Shown: positions 8,867-17,142, numbered from the stretch's first letter. The stretch is 64,000 nt of DNA from VRUE01 sp963819755 (GCA_963819755.1 CAWFXB010000001.1:62001-126000); one strand, 5' to 3'. Numbers and translations are program-made. Notes: generated by a model from the sequence alone, not told the origin.

Positions 8867-9978
8867 AAATCGATTTCGAGGCGGAGGGCTTGCTCGACGA
8901 CGTCGAGGGCGACGCGCGCCAGGCGCGGTGCGAGCTGCTCGAACGACTCGCTGGCGAAGGCGTACCGCTGGAGGAGCTGCGTGAGGCGGTCGAAGGCGGG
9001 CGCCTCGCCCTGCTGCCGGTGGAGCGGGCCGTGGCCGGCGATGGGCCCCGCTACACGCCGCGTGAGGTGGCGGACAAGGTCGGCATCGACCTCAAGATCC
9101 TGCAGCGCACCAGCCTCGCCTTTGGCGTTCCCTATCCCGACTCCGACGAGCGCTCTGTGACCGAGGCGGATCTGGAAGCGGCGAGGAGAGTCAAAGCGTT
9201 CTACGACGCCGGCCTTCCCGAGGAGGGGATGATGCAGGTCGCCCGCACTGTGGGAATGGCTACGGCGCGGATCGCCGAGGCCAACCGCGACCTGGTCATA
9301 CGCACGCTGATGCAGCCGGGCGACACCGAGCAGGATCTGGCGCTGCGCTTCGCCGCCGCCGCCGAGCACATGCTGCCGCTCTTCGAGCCGACCCTCTCCT
9401 ACGCTTTCCGCGCCCACATGCTCGAGCAGATCCGCCGCGACGTCCTGGGCGCCGGTGACATCGCCTCGGGGCAGCCGGGAACGGCAACGGAGGTCGCCGT
9501 CTGCTTCGCCGACCTGGTCGGCTTCACCAAGCTCGGCGAGCAGGTCGAGACCGAAGAGCTGGGCCTGATCGCCGGTCGCCTCGACGAGCTGGCGACCTCG
9601 GTCGCCGAGCCCCCGGTGCGGCTGGTGAAGCTGATCGGCGACGCGGCGATGCTCGTCTCCACCGACGCCGCGGCGATGGTCGAGGCGGCGCTGCGGATGG
9701 TCGAGGCAGCCGACGAAGAAGGCGACGAGTTCCCCCGCCTGCGCGCCGGCATCGCCGATGGCTCGGTGCACGTCCAGGCTGGCGACTACTACGGCCGCCC
9801 GGTAAACCTTGCCAGCCGCCTGACCGGAATCGCCAAACCCGGCAGCGTCCTGCTCGACGCCGCGGCAAAGGCCGCAGCGGGGGAGGGCTTCGACTACTCC
9901 TACGCCGGCGAGAAACGCCTCAAGGGCTTCGACTCCCGCATAAAGCTCTACCGAGCCCGCCGCCAAGACCGCACCTAG
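8863..9978 (+). CDS. Class III adenylate cyclase with N-terminal regulatory domain
   Basis: The 371-residue protein has an N-terminal helical domain (to about residue 190) resembling the autoinhibitory domain of mycobacterial cyclases such as Rv1264 and Rv2212, then a class III catalytic domain. Visible catalytic parts are the first metal Asp in VAVCFADLVGF, the second metal Asp in KLIGDAAMLVS with its preceding purine-selecting Lys, and the transition-state Asn/Arg in VNLASRLT. It lacks membrane segments, so it is a soluble cyclase, probably dimeric, making cAMP. It overlaps the end of ggt by 4 nt and is translationally coupled to it; whether cAMP and GGT function are linked is unknown. Confidence 0.85.
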   Translation: MKIDFEAEGLLDDVEGDARQARCELLERLAGEGVPLEELREAVEGGRLALLPVERAVAGDGPRYTPREVADKVGIDLKILQRTSLAFGVPYPDSDERSVTEADLEAARRVKAFYDAGLPEEGMMQVARTVGMATARIAEANRDLVIRTLMQPGDTEQDLALRFAAAAEHMLPLFEPTLSYAFRAHMLEQIRRDVLGAGDIASGQPGTATEVAVCFADLVGFTKLGEQVETEELGLIAGRLDELATSVAEPPVRLVKLIGDAAMLVSTDAAAMVEAALRMVEAADEEGDEFPRLRAGIADGSVHVQAGDYYGRPVNLASRLTGIAKPGSVLLDAAAKAAAGEGFDYSYAGEKRLKGFDSRIKLYRARRQDRT

Positions 9979-10026
9979 CGCCACCCAAGGGGGGCGAGTT
10001 TCGCATCCTGAAGCCTTATTGGGGCT

Positions 10027-10938
10027 ATGGACCGGGTATCCCTTCAGGACGCAGACGCACTCGTCCGCAAGTTGGGAGCTGGGCAGCACTGGGTTGTGAC
10101 CCACGAGCAGCTGCGGGCGCTTGGGCTCGGCTCGGATTCGATCAGGCACCGGGTGAAGACCGGTCGCCTGCACCCGGTTCACCGGGGTGTCTATGCGATT
10201 GCGCGCCCCGCATTGGAGCGGGAGGGACACTGGCTGGCAGCCGTGCTCGCCTGTGGTGATGAAGCGTTGCTGAGCCACCGAAGTGCGGCGGCGCTGTGGG
10301 GTCTGGTGCGCAGCTCCGCAGAACAGGATGTCGAGGTTGTTACGCCTGACGTTGTGCTGCGAAGGCGACCGGGTATTCGGGTCCACCGCAGGGCCGATCT
10401 AGGAGCCGAGCACCGTCGCGAAGTCGACGGCGTCCCCGTAACCGATCCGATCTCGACTCTGGTCGATCTGGCGTCACGCGCGCCGGAGTGGCAAGTGGAG
10501 CAGGCGATCAACGCCGCCGATCGCCTCGGCTTGGTCGACTCGGAAACTCTGCGCGCGACTGTTCCCCGTCTGGCGCCGCGCCCTGGTAAGGCGTGCATTC
10601 GCCGGCTCGCCGGTTGCGACGCACTCACGGATACGGGCCTCGAGCGCAAGTTCCTCGCGATCGTGTGCAGCGCGAGTCTGCCATTGCCTCAGACGCAGGT
10701 GATGGTCAGTGGCTACCGCGTCGATTTCTACTGGCCTGATCTGGGACTGGTGGTCGAGACGGACGGTTGGCGCTACCACCGCACCCCCGGTGAGCAGGCG
10801 ACCGATCAGCGTCGAGATCAGGCTCACGCACGCGGTGGTCTAACTACGCTGCGCTTCAGCGAAAATCAGATTCGCTACGAGCCCCGCACGGTCCAGCGCA
10901 CGCTCAAAGCTGTCGTCAATCGCATCCTGAAGGGTTGA
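10027..10938 (+). CDS. AbiEi-like N-terminal domain plus DUF559 (Vsr-like) nuclease domain
   Basis: The 303-residue protein has an N-terminal winged-helix part like the AbiEi antitoxin family (LRALGLGSDSIRHRVKTGRLHPV, then GVYAIARP) and a middle AbiEi-like region. The C-terminal DUF559 domain is of the Vsr/very-short-patch nuclease fold, with candidate active-site acids in YRVDFYWPDLGLVVETDG. No AbiEii toxin lies next door, so this is not a standard type IV toxin-antitoxin unit. A paralogue of the same length and layout lies on the minus strand at about 30 kb. A 13-nt exact direct repeat flanks this gene (10001-10013 and 10920-10932). Its role is unknown; a selfish or defence nuclease is plausible. 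Confidence 0.8.
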   Translation: MDRVSLQDADALVRKLGAGQHWVVTHEQLRALGLGSDSIRHRVKTGRLHPVHRGVYAIARPALEREGHWLAAVLACGDEALLSHRSAAALWGLVRSSAEQDVEVVTPDVVLRRRPGIRVHRRADLGAEHRREVDGVPVTDPISTLVDLASRAPEWQVEQAINAADRLGLVDSETLRATVPRLAPRPGKACIRRLAGCDALTDTGLERKFLAIVCSASLPLPQTQVMVSGYRVDFYWPDLGLVVETDGWRYHRTPGEQATDQRRDQAHARGGLTTLRFSENQIRYEPRTVQRTLKAVVNRILKG

Positions 10939-10966
10939 GGGTAGGTGGGTGCCATCAACCCTTCAG
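10927..10966. terminator. Bidirectional terminator hairpin
   Basis: A perfect 12-bp inverted repeat (CTGAAGGGTTGA at 10927-10938 and its complement at 10955-10966) encloses a 16-nt loop. It covers the stop codons of both converging genes, so it can end transcription in both directions. There is no T-run after the stem, as is usual in high-GC actinobacteria. Confidence 0.75.
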
Positions 10967-11895
10967 CAGGCAGGGCAGCCGAGGGGCTTGCGGCCGGAGA
11001 GCAGGAGGTTGTAGAAGAGCTCGGCGGGGAGGTGGGGCTCCAGGACGCGGGTGTCGACCTTCTGCAGGGCTATGTAGCTGTTGAAGGCGAAGCGGCGCCA
11101 GCCCCAGGAGACCGAGTCCGGCTCGGCGCTCGCCTCGACCGTGCGCAGTCCCCAGCCCCAGGCGTTGGCGAGCAGCTCCTCGCCGCCGACGCGTTGCTGC
11201 TCGAAGCCGCTGTCGCGCAGCAGCCGTCGCAGGTCGGCGGGGGCGAAGGCGTGGACGTCGACCTCGCCCTCGAGGGCGTGCCCGTTCGATTGCTCCATCT
11301 CGGGCACCGCGCGAGGGTGCGCCCCGACCAGACGACGCCAGGCGGGCGCGGCGATCATCCCCGCCCGCTTGGGCGCCGCCGCCAGACGGTCGCCGTACCG
11401 GGAGGGCTCGCCGCAGAAGGCGATTGCACCACCCGGGCGCAGCACGCGTAGGAATTCTGCGAAAGCGCGGTCGAGATCCGGGATGTGGTGCAGGACGGCG
11501 TGGCCGAAGACGAGGTCGAAGCTCTCGTCCTCGAAGGGCAGCTCCTCCGCCTCGGTCGCCACGGTCTCGGCTTCCAGTCCCAGGCTCTCGGCCGTCTCGG
11601 ATAGCCGCCGCAGCATTCCCGGCGAGATATCGGTCGCCGTCAGCCGCTCGATCGTCCCCATCTGCAGCAGGTTGAGCGAGAAGTAGCCGGTGCCGGAGCC
11701 GATCTCCAGCCCGTCGGCGAAGCTGAGCCCATCCAAGCCGCCGAGTGCCTTGGCCAGCTTCTGGCGCACCTGGCGCTGACCGGTGGCGCCGAAGTCGATG
11801 CCCCACTTGGCGTCGTATTCGTCTGCTGCCGCGTCGTGGTACCGGGTGTTGACGTCCTTGATGTGGTCGGGCGTGGCGGTGGGGGAGGCCGGCAT
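10963..11895 (-). CDS. Class I SAM-dependent methyltransferase
   Basis: The 310-residue protein has the Rossmann methyltransferase motif I (LEIGSGTGYFSLNL near residue 67), an acidic end of strand 2 (TATDISPGML) and a post-motif FGHAVLHHIPDL. It belongs to the UbiE/Methyltransf_11 type; the substrate cannot be told from sequence. The ATG at 11895 is preferred over longer starts because a TACCGT hexamer ends 9 nt before it (11905-11910, minus strand), fitting a leaderless promoter, and the longer reading is unlike a methyltransferase N terminus. It is divergent from the next methyltransferase, so it may take part in the same glycan pathway. Confidence 0.78.
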   Translation of the reverse strand: MPASPTATPDHIKDVNTRYHDAAADEYDAKWGIDFGATGQRQVRQKLAKALGGLDGLSFADGLEIGSGTGYFSLNLLQMGTIERLTATDISPGMLRRLSETAESLGLEAETVATEAEELPFEDESFDLVFGHAVLHHIPDLDRAFAEFLRVLRPGGAIAFCGEPSRYGDRLAAAPKRAGMIAAPAWRRLVGAHPRAVPEMEQSNGHALEGEVDVHAFAPADLRRLLRDSGFEQQRVGGEELLANAWGWGLRTVEASAEPDSVSWGWRRFAFNSYIALQKVDTRVLEPHLPAELFYNLLLSGRKPLGCPAC

Positions 11896-11904
11896 GGGGC
11901 GGGA

Positions 11905-11953
11905 ACGGTACATGGATCGGCGCAACGCACATGGCGTGGAGCCGCAATAGCGT
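11905..11953. promoter_or_regulatory. Divergent leaderless promoter pair between two methyltransferase genes
   Basis: On the minus strand TACCGT (11905-11910) lies 9 nt before the ATG at 11895. On the plus strand TAGCGT (11948-11953) lies 7 nt before the GTG at 11961. Neither start has a Shine-Dalgarno sequence. The two hexamers fit -10 elements of back-to-back leaderless promoters; -35 boxes are not evident. Confidence 0.55.
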
Positions 11954-11960
11954 CCCGACC

Positions 11961-12722
11961 GTGGCACGCGAGTATCTCCAAGAGAATCAGCCCCCCGGGG
12001 TGCCGCCGCTGCCGCTGACCGGCGAGCGGACGCTGCCCGACGTGCCCGAGGAGAACTACTGGTTCCGGCGCCACCTCGCCGTCTACGAATGGATCGCGGC
12101 GCGGGTCGCCGGCCGGCGGGTCGTCGACATGGCCTGTGGCGAGGGCTACGGCTCCGACGTACTGGCCGCGAGCGCGGCGAGCGTGGTCGGGGTCGACGCC
12201 AACCCGGAGGCGCATGAGCACGCGCGGCTGCGCTACGTGCGCGACAACCTGCGCTACGAGCGGGCTCTGGTCGAGAGCTTCTCCGAGCCGTGCGACGCGG
12301 TCGTCTTCCTGCAGACGATCGAGCACGTCCAGGACGCCGGCGCGATCCTCGGGCACTTCAAGTCGATGCTGGCGCCGGGCGGTGTGGCCTACGTCTCCAC
12401 CCCCAACCTGCTGACTCTGGCCCCCCCCGGCGCGGAGAAGTCCGACAACCCCTGGCACGTGCGCGAGTACCGCGCGGCGGAGTTCCGGGCGCTCTGCGAG
12501 GACCACTTTGAGCGAGTCGAGCTGCGCGGGCTCTTCCACGCGCGCAAGCTGCGTGTCCACGAGATCGCGATCGGGCTCGGCTGGGACCACGTCCACAAAG
12601 GGCTGCGGCTGACCAAGCCCTTCTACGATCGTTTCACCCCGGCGATCGCCGCCTCGGACTTCGCTCTACGTGGTGACGATCTGGACCGGGCGCTGGACTT
12701 CCTGGCCGTCTGCCATGGCTGA
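11961..12722 (+). CDS. SAM-dependent methyltransferase, first gene of Rv3030-Rv3032-like trio
   Basis: The 253-residue methyltransferase has motif I VVDMACGEGYGSDVLA near residue 55, VVGVDANPEA, and the QTIEHVQDAG helix common in sugar or polyketide methyltransferases. The order methyltransferase, GH57 enzyme, GT4 glycosyltransferase matches M. tuberculosis Rv3030-Rv3031-Rv3032, which make methylglucose lipopolysaccharide, so a role in methylating a cytoplasmic alpha-glucan is likely by context. The GTG start is 7 nt after a TAGCGT hexamer, and the 3' end overlaps the GH57 gene by 8 nt. A longer upstream start would run through that hexamer. Confidence 0.82.
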   Translation: MAREYLQENQPPGVPPLPLTGERTLPDVPEENYWFRRHLAVYEWIAARVAGRRVVDMACGEGYGSDVLAASAASVVGVDANPEAHEHARLRYVRDNLRYERALVESFSEPCDAVVFLQTIEHVQDAGAILGHFKSMLAPGGVAYVSTPNLLTLAPPGAEKSDNPWHVREYRAAEFRALCEDHFERVELRGLFHARKLRVHEIAIGLGWDHVHKGLRLTKPFYDRFTPAIAASDFALRGDDLDRALDFLAVCHG

Positions 12723-14127
12723 GCAGAGCGTCGGCGACCTGGCGATCGTCCTCCACTCGCACATGCCCTACGTCGAGGGGTTCGGGACCTATCCGTTTGG
12801 CGAGGAGTGGCTGTTCGACGCCGTGATCCGGTCCTATCTGCCGGTGCTGGAGGTGGCGAGGGATCTGACGATGACCGTCACGCCGGTGCTGGCCGACCAG
12901 CTGGAGGACACCGGCGCGGCGGAGCGGTTGCGGGAGTTCCTGCTCGAGTGGCGGATCGGGGCCGCTGAGGCAGACGCCCCTGAGGTGGCACCTGAGTGCC
13001 GGGCCGCCTGTGAGGCGGAGCTGGTTCGCTACCGGCACGCCTTGGAGTTGCTGGATGCAGCCGGCGGGGATCCCCTGCGGCCATTTCAGGATGCGGCCGG
13101 AGCAGGGCGGATCGCACTGGCCGCTTCGTCCGCCACGCACGCCGTGCTGCCGTTGCTGGCGACTCGAGCGGGGTTGCGATTGCAGCTCGACGCCGGCATC
13201 CGCTCGCACCGGCGCCGCTTTGGCTGGGACGGCGGCTTCTGGCTGCCCGAGTGCGCCTACGCGCCGGGGCTGGAGCATCGTCTGGCCGAGCAGGGGGTGC
13301 GCTGGTTCTGCGTCGACCAGAGCGCACACGACAAGGATCCGTTGGACGCGCTTATCCCCTCGGCCACCGACGCCGGCCCGGTGGCCTTGCCGATCGACTG
13401 GGAGGCGATTCAGTGGCTCTGGTCGCTGGACGGCTACCCCTCCGACCCCGCCCACGCCCAGTTCGCGGGCAAATCGCTGCGCGGGGTGAGGATCTGGAAG
13501 GTCGGTGGCGGGGCCTATGAGCCCGCCGCCGCCGAGGCGGTGGCACGCCGTCAGGCGGGGGAGTTCCTGGCCGCGATCGCGGCGCGTCTGCGCGACTTCG
13601 CCGCGGAGCGCGGCCGCCGCGGCCTGATCGTCTTCGCGATCGACACCGAGCTGCTCGGGCACTGGTGGTCGGAGGGCGCGGTCTGGTTGCGCGAAGTGCT
13701 CGGGGGCGCCGCCGAGGCCGGTGTCCGCCTGCTCACCGCGCCGCAGGCCCTGGCCGAGCACGAGCCGGTCGAGCGGCCGCTGGTCGCCTCGACCTGGGGC
13801 GAGCAAAAGGACCTGCGGACGTGGGACTCGCCGCCGGTCGCCGACCTCGCCTGGGGCGCGCGGCGCCTGGAGTTGCGCCTGTTGCGGGCGCTCGCCCAGG
13901 GCCTGCGCGGGCCCGGGGCGCTGCGGGCGGCACGCGAGCTGCTCGCCGTCCAGGCAAGCGACTGGGCTTTCCTCGACAAGCGCGGCCAAGCGGGCGACTA
14001 CCCCTTCCGTCGCGTGACCGATCACGCCGAGGCGTTGCTGGAGGCCATAGACTCTGCCCCCAGCAGCGACCCGCGTATGCGAGCCCTAGCCCCGGACCTG
14101 AGCCTCGCTCCCCTGTTGGAGCCCTAG
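12715..14127 (+). CDS. GH57 alpha-glucan enzyme (Rv3031-like, probable 1,4-alpha-glucan branching enzyme)
   Basis: The 470-residue GH57 protein begins with the family N terminus (LAIVLHSHMPYVEGFG, holding the HxH motif). It carries the nucleophile region GGFWLPECAYAPG (Glu near residue 180) and the acid region IVFAIDTELLGHWW (Asp near residue 309). It ends with a helical domain, as in the branching enzymes of Thermotoga, Thermus and mycobacterial Rv3031. GH57 branching enzymes move short alpha-1,4 chains to form alpha-1,6 branches. The ATG lies inside the 3' end of the methyltransferase gene and the glycosyltransferase follows 12 nt later, so all three form one operon. Confidence 0.87.
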   Translation: MAEQSVGDLAIVLHSHMPYVEGFGTYPFGEEWLFDAVIRSYLPVLEVARDLTMTVTPVLADQLEDTGAAERLREFLLEWRIGAAEADAPEVAPECRAACEAELVRYRHALELLDAAGGDPLRPFQDAAGAGRIALAASSATHAVLPLLATRAGLRLQLDAGIRSHRRRFGWDGGFWLPECAYAPGLEHRLAEQGVRWFCVDQSAHDKDPLDALIPSATDAGPVALPIDWEAIQWLWSLDGYPSDPAHAQFAGKSLRGVRIWKVGGGAYEPAAAEAVARRQAGEFLAAIAARLRDFAAERGRRGLIVFAIDTELLGHWWSEGAVWLREVLGGAAEAGVRLLTAPQALAEHEPVERPLVASTWGEQKDLRTWDSPPVADLAWGARRLELRLLRALAQGLRGPGALRAARELLAVQASDWAFLDKRGQAGDYPFRRVTDHAEALLEAIDSAPSSDPRMRALAPDLSLAPLLEP

Positions 14128-14139
14128 CCAAAGCTTCCG

Positions 14140-15333
14140 ATGACTCGCGTGCTGATTCTCTCCTGGGAGTACCCGCCGCTGATCGAGGGCGGCCTGGCAC
14201 GGCACGTGCGCAAGCTCTCCGAGGCCTTGGTCGAGCGCGAGGTCGAGGTCCACGTCCTCACCCGCGGTGGCGAGGAGTCGCCGGCCGAGGAGAGTCGCGG
14301 TGGCGTCCACATCCACCGCATCCGCGAGCCGCGGCGTCCGACAGAGCTGGGCGAGTTCGTCGCCTGGGTCGAGCGGATGAACTCCGACATGCTCGCCGCG
14401 GGGGTCGAGCTCGGCGACCGCTACCGCTTCGACCTCGTGCACGGCCACGACTGGCTGGTCGCCAATGCCTGCGACCACCTGGCCAAGCGCTTCGAGGCGC
14501 CGCTGGTGACGACGATCCACGCCACCGAGCACGGCCGCCACCAGGGCTGGGTGGACAAGCATCCGCAGAGCTACATCCACGGGGTCGAGCGCTGGATCAC
14601 CAACCGCTCGGAGCGCACGATCGCCTGCTCGCATTACATGCGCGAGCAGATCGTCGACATCTTCGGAGTCGAGGAGGAGCGGGTCAGCGTCATCCCCAAC
14701 GGGATCGATCCCGACGATCTCCCGGTCCAGGACCCGGCCGAGCTGAAGCGCATGCGGGCCGAGTTCGCCGCGCCCGAGGAGAAGCTGGTGTTGCTGATCG
14801 GCCGGCTGGTCTACGAGAAGGGCTTCCAGCTTGCACTGGAGGCGATGCCGCGGGTGATCGAGGAGGCCCCGGGGACGCGCTTCCTGGTCGCCGGCTCCGG
14901 GACCCATGAGGAGGAGCTGCACCGCCAGGCCCGGGAGCTGGGCCTGATGGAGCACGGCACATTCCTCGGCTGGATCGGAGACGACGTCCTCCACTCGCTC
15001 TATCGGATCGCCGACCTGACCGTGGTGCCCTCGATCTATGAGCCCTTCGGGTTGGTAGCGCTCGAGGCGATGGCTTCGGAATGCCCTTGCATCGTCGCCG
15101 ACACCGGTGGCCTGCGCGAGGTCGTCCCGCACGAGGACGTCGGCCTGCGCTTTCGTTCAGACGACCCCGAAGCCCTCGCCGAGGTCGCGATCCGCGTGCT
15201 CCGGGACGACGAGCTCGGCCAGAGCCTCGTCGCCGAAGCCTACGAGCACCTGCGCCGCTTCGACTGGGGCGACGTAGCCGAGCGGACCGCCGTCGTCTAC
15301 GCCGAACTGGCTGGCGACCCAAGTCCCGCTTAG
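14140..15333 (+). CDS. GT4 glycosyltransferase / glycogen-synthase-like (Rv3032-like)
   Basis: This 397-residue, two-domain GT-B enzyme has the acceptor-side WEYPPLIEGGLARHV N terminus and HGHDWLVANAC, the phosphate-binding GRLVYEKGFQLAL and the EX7E-type motif YEPFGLVALEAMA. It resembles actinobacterial alpha-1,4-glucosyltransferases (Rv3032, GlgA-like GT4) that use ADP- or UDP-glucose to extend alpha-glucan. It is the third gene of the operon with the methyltransferase and the GH57 enzyme. Together the trio would build and methylate an intracellular polysaccharide; the methylation of glucose is inferred from the mycobacterial parallel, not shown. Confidence 0.88.
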   Translation: MTRVLILSWEYPPLIEGGLARHVRKLSEALVEREVEVHVLTRGGEESPAEESRGGVHIHRIREPRRPTELGEFVAWVERMNSDMLAAGVELGDRYRFDLVHGHDWLVANACDHLAKRFEAPLVTTIHATEHGRHQGWVDKHPQSYIHGVERWITNRSERTIACSHYMREQIVDIFGVEEERVSVIPNGIDPDDLPVQDPAELKRMRAEFAAPEEKLVLLIGRLVYEKGFQLALEAMPRVIEEAPGTRFLVAGSGTHEEELHRQARELGLMEHGTFLGWIGDDVLHSLYRIADLTVVPSIYEPFGLVALEAMASECPCIVADTGGLREVVPHEDVGLRFRSDDPEALAEVAIRVLRDDELGQSLVAEAYEHLRRFDWGDVAERTAVVYAELAGDPSPA

Positions 15334-15358
15334 GTGACGGGTGAGCTGTCCCCGGGGG

Positions 15359-15637
15359 CTAGTTCGACTGCGGATCTCCTTTGGGGGCGATCGAGAAGCT
15401 GCCGCTTGTGGTGTTGCCCGGCGTCCACTCGATGCCTTCGATCAGTTCGACCGGCTGGATCTGCAGGGCGCTGGAGATTTTGATCAGCGTGTCGATGCGG
15501 GGGACGCGCGCGCCGCGCTCGAGCAGGCCGATCTCGGTCCGGTGCAGGGACGAGCGCAGGCCGAGCTCTTCCTGTGACAGGTTGGCGCGCCGCCGGCATC
15601 GGCGTAGGTTCTCGCCGAAGCGTCGGGCGACGTCCAT
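15359..15637 (-). CDS. XRE-family helix-turn-helix regulator
   Basis: The 92-residue Cro/C1-type protein has the helix-turn-helix across residues about 8-62: FGENLRRCRRRANLSQEEL, then LHRTEIGLLERGARVPRIDTLIKI. The short C terminus ends in GDPQSN with no partner domain. It lies 163 nt from the divergent vapBC operon, so it may regulate it or itself. The frame converges with the GT4 gene. Confidence 0.8.
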   Translation of the reverse strand: MDVARRFGENLRRCRRRANLSQEELGLRSSLHRTEIGLLERGARVPRIDTLIKISSALQIQPVELIEGIEWTPGNTTSGSFSIAPKGDPQSN

Positions 15638-15775
15638 CGCCGGAATTCTCTTGTCTGCGAGCCGAAGTATCTACAGCCGCCAATCGGGAGAAGCCGAGTC
15701 TCTGCGATGGAGGTTCATTGTGTCACAGACAATAGCGCGCGGATCTGATATAAATTTTGCAGACAACAGGCCACT

Positions 15776-15800
15776 GGTGTAATCGGCGTACGATTACACC
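15776..15800. promoter_or_regulatory. vapBC operator overlapping a leaderless -10 element
   Basis: A perfect inverted repeat with 10-bp arms (GGTGTAATCG and its complement CGATTACACC) and a 5-nt centre ends directly at the vapB ATG. It contains TACGAT (15789-15794), which sits 6 nt before the start codon and fits a -10 box. Binding of the VapBC complex would block the promoter, the usual autoregulation of VapBC systems. The upstream 100 nt is clearly more AT-rich than the region. Confidence 0.8.
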
Positions 15801-16079
15801 ATGGCACTCAACATCAAGGATCTGGAGACGGAGAAATTGGCGGCGGAGGTAGCGGAGCTCACGGGCGATAGCAAGACTGGCGCCGTGCGCGAGGCGCTGC
15901 GGGAGAAAAGAGATCGGCTGGCGCTCGAGAGGAAAAGCGGTAGGCCTCGGCGCCGCGGTGATCTTGCGCGGTTTCTGGAAACCCAGATCTGGCCCCAGCT
16001 TCCGGAGGAGCTCCGCGGCAAGTCCATTTCAAAGGCCGAACGCGAAGAGATTCTCGGCTATGGGCCGGAGGGATATTGA
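15801..16079 (+). CDS. vapB: VapB-family antitoxin
   Basis: The 92-residue antitoxin has the short N-terminal DNA-binding part of the Rv0623/PSK type (MALNIKDLETEKLAAEVAEL), then SKTGAVREALREKR, and a C-terminal toxin-binding tail (LRGKSISKAEREEILGYG). It neutralises the adjacent VapC RNase and represses the operon. It ends in an overlap with the vapC TTG start (TTGA), typical of toxin-antitoxin pairs. Confidence 0.88.
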   Translation: MALNIKDLETEKLAAEVAELTGDSKTGAVREALREKRDRLALERKSGRPRRRGDLARFLETQIWPQLPEELRGKSISKAEREEILGYGPEGY

Positions 16080-16468
16080 TTCTCGACAGCTCAGCGGTCG
16101 TGGCCATGCTCATCGAGGAAGAAGGATGGCGCCAGCTTAGCGAGGCGGTGGAGGCCGCTGAGGTGGTTGGAATTGGAGCGCCTACCCTGGTGGAGACAGA
16201 CATGGTGATGCTGGGCCGCTTCGACCTGCGCGGCGGCGGGCTGGTGGCGCAGTTTCTCGAAGAGAATCACGTGATCGTTGTCCCCTTCGATCGGGAGCAC
16301 CGACACCTTGCCGCTGAAGCTTTTGTCCGCTATGGCAAGGGTCGTCATCCCGCCAGGCTCAACTACGGCGATTGCATGACCTACGCCACTGCCCATATCG
16401 CCAATCAGCCATTGCTTTTCACGGGCAAGGACTTCGCCAAGACCGATCTGGTTCCGGTGCTCGACTGA
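16076..16468 (+). CDS. vapC: VapC-family PIN-domain ribonuclease toxin
   Basis: This 130-residue PIN-domain protein has the expected acidic residues: Asp4 in ILDSSAVVAML, Glu in TLVETDMVM, Asp in NYGDCMTYA and Asp in FTGKDFAKTDL. VapC toxins cleave specific RNAs, often tRNA or rRNA loops. It starts with TTG inside the vapB stop and is fully intact, so the module looks functional. It lies between the glucan operon and an acyltransferase as an isolated accessory insertion. Confidence 0.9.
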   Translation: MILDSSAVVAMLIEEEGWRQLSEAVEAAEVVGIGAPTLVETDMVMLGRFDLRGGGLVAQFLEENHVIVVPFDREHRHLAAEAFVRYGKGRHPARLNYGDCMTYATAHIANQPLLFTGKDFAKTDLVPVLD

Positions 16469-16470
16469 CG

Positions 16471-17140
16471 TCACTCGGGCCGCGGCAGCGTCGTCCACGC
16501 CTCTGGGTCAGGCTCGACCGGATTGGGCCAGCTCAGCTGCTCCGGGGTGTCGCGCATGCGCACGATTCGGGCCGGGACGCCGGCGACGACGGCGTTGGCC
16601 TGGCACGTCCTTGGTGACGACCGAGTTGGTGCCGACGATCGAGTTGTCGCCGACGCTGACGCCGCGCAGGATGCAGGCGCCGTAGCCGATCCAGACGTTG
16701 GAGCCGACCTCGACCTCGCGGGTGTAGATGCCCTGCTGGCGGATCGGTCGCTCGACCTCGACCACGCCATGATCGAAGTCGATGAACATCGCCCGGTCGG
16801 CGATCACGCACTGCTCGCCGATCCGCACCCGCTTGTAGGCCGAGATCGTGCACTCCTGTCCCATCACGGTCTTGGCGCCGATCTCGACCACGCCCTCGTG
16901 GCAGCGGATCTTGGTCCCATGGCCGATCCAGACGAAGCGGCCGAAATCGACCCGCGCCTTGCGGGCGATCTCGAGTTCGAGGCGGGGACCGAGGAAGAGC
17001 AGCCCGTCGGTGCGCCAGCGCCAGCCGGCGCGGGTGAGGAAGCGGCGCCACAGGTAGCGCAGCGCGAGCAGCGCATAACCCGGCGTCAGCATGCCGTTGC
17101 GGGCGCAGAAGCGGAGGAGGCGAATCACGGCGGGGCGCAC
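16471..17140 (-). CDS. Left-handed beta-helix (hexapeptide) acyltransferase, interrupted by one frameshift
   Basis: About 220 residues form a hexapeptide-repeat acyltransferase of the WbbJ/maltose-O-acetyltransferase type. Repeats run from FVWIGHGTKIRCHEGVVEIG through VGSNVWIGYGACILRGVSVG to NSIVGTNSVVTKDVP. The expected ending ANAVVAGVPARIVRMRD is read one base out of frame from about 16600 on and reaches a stop at 16471, so a single extra base splits the gene. The substrate is probably a sugar or glycan acceptor. The GTG at 17140 (or 17128) is chosen; a TTG at 17158 would abut the divergent meaB start. Confidence 0.75.
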
Positions 17141-17142
17141 TT

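Noticed and set aside
7189..10386. 1065-codon open frame on the minus strand
   Set aside because: It runs antisense to ftsZ, ggt, the cyclase and a DUF559 gene; its composition is that of a GC-rich shadow frame and it has no family motif.
10027..10938. Complete type IV AbiE toxin-antitoxin system
   Set aside because: No AbiEii nucleotidyltransferase lies next to either AbiEi-like gene; the C-terminal domain is a DUF559 nuclease domain instead.
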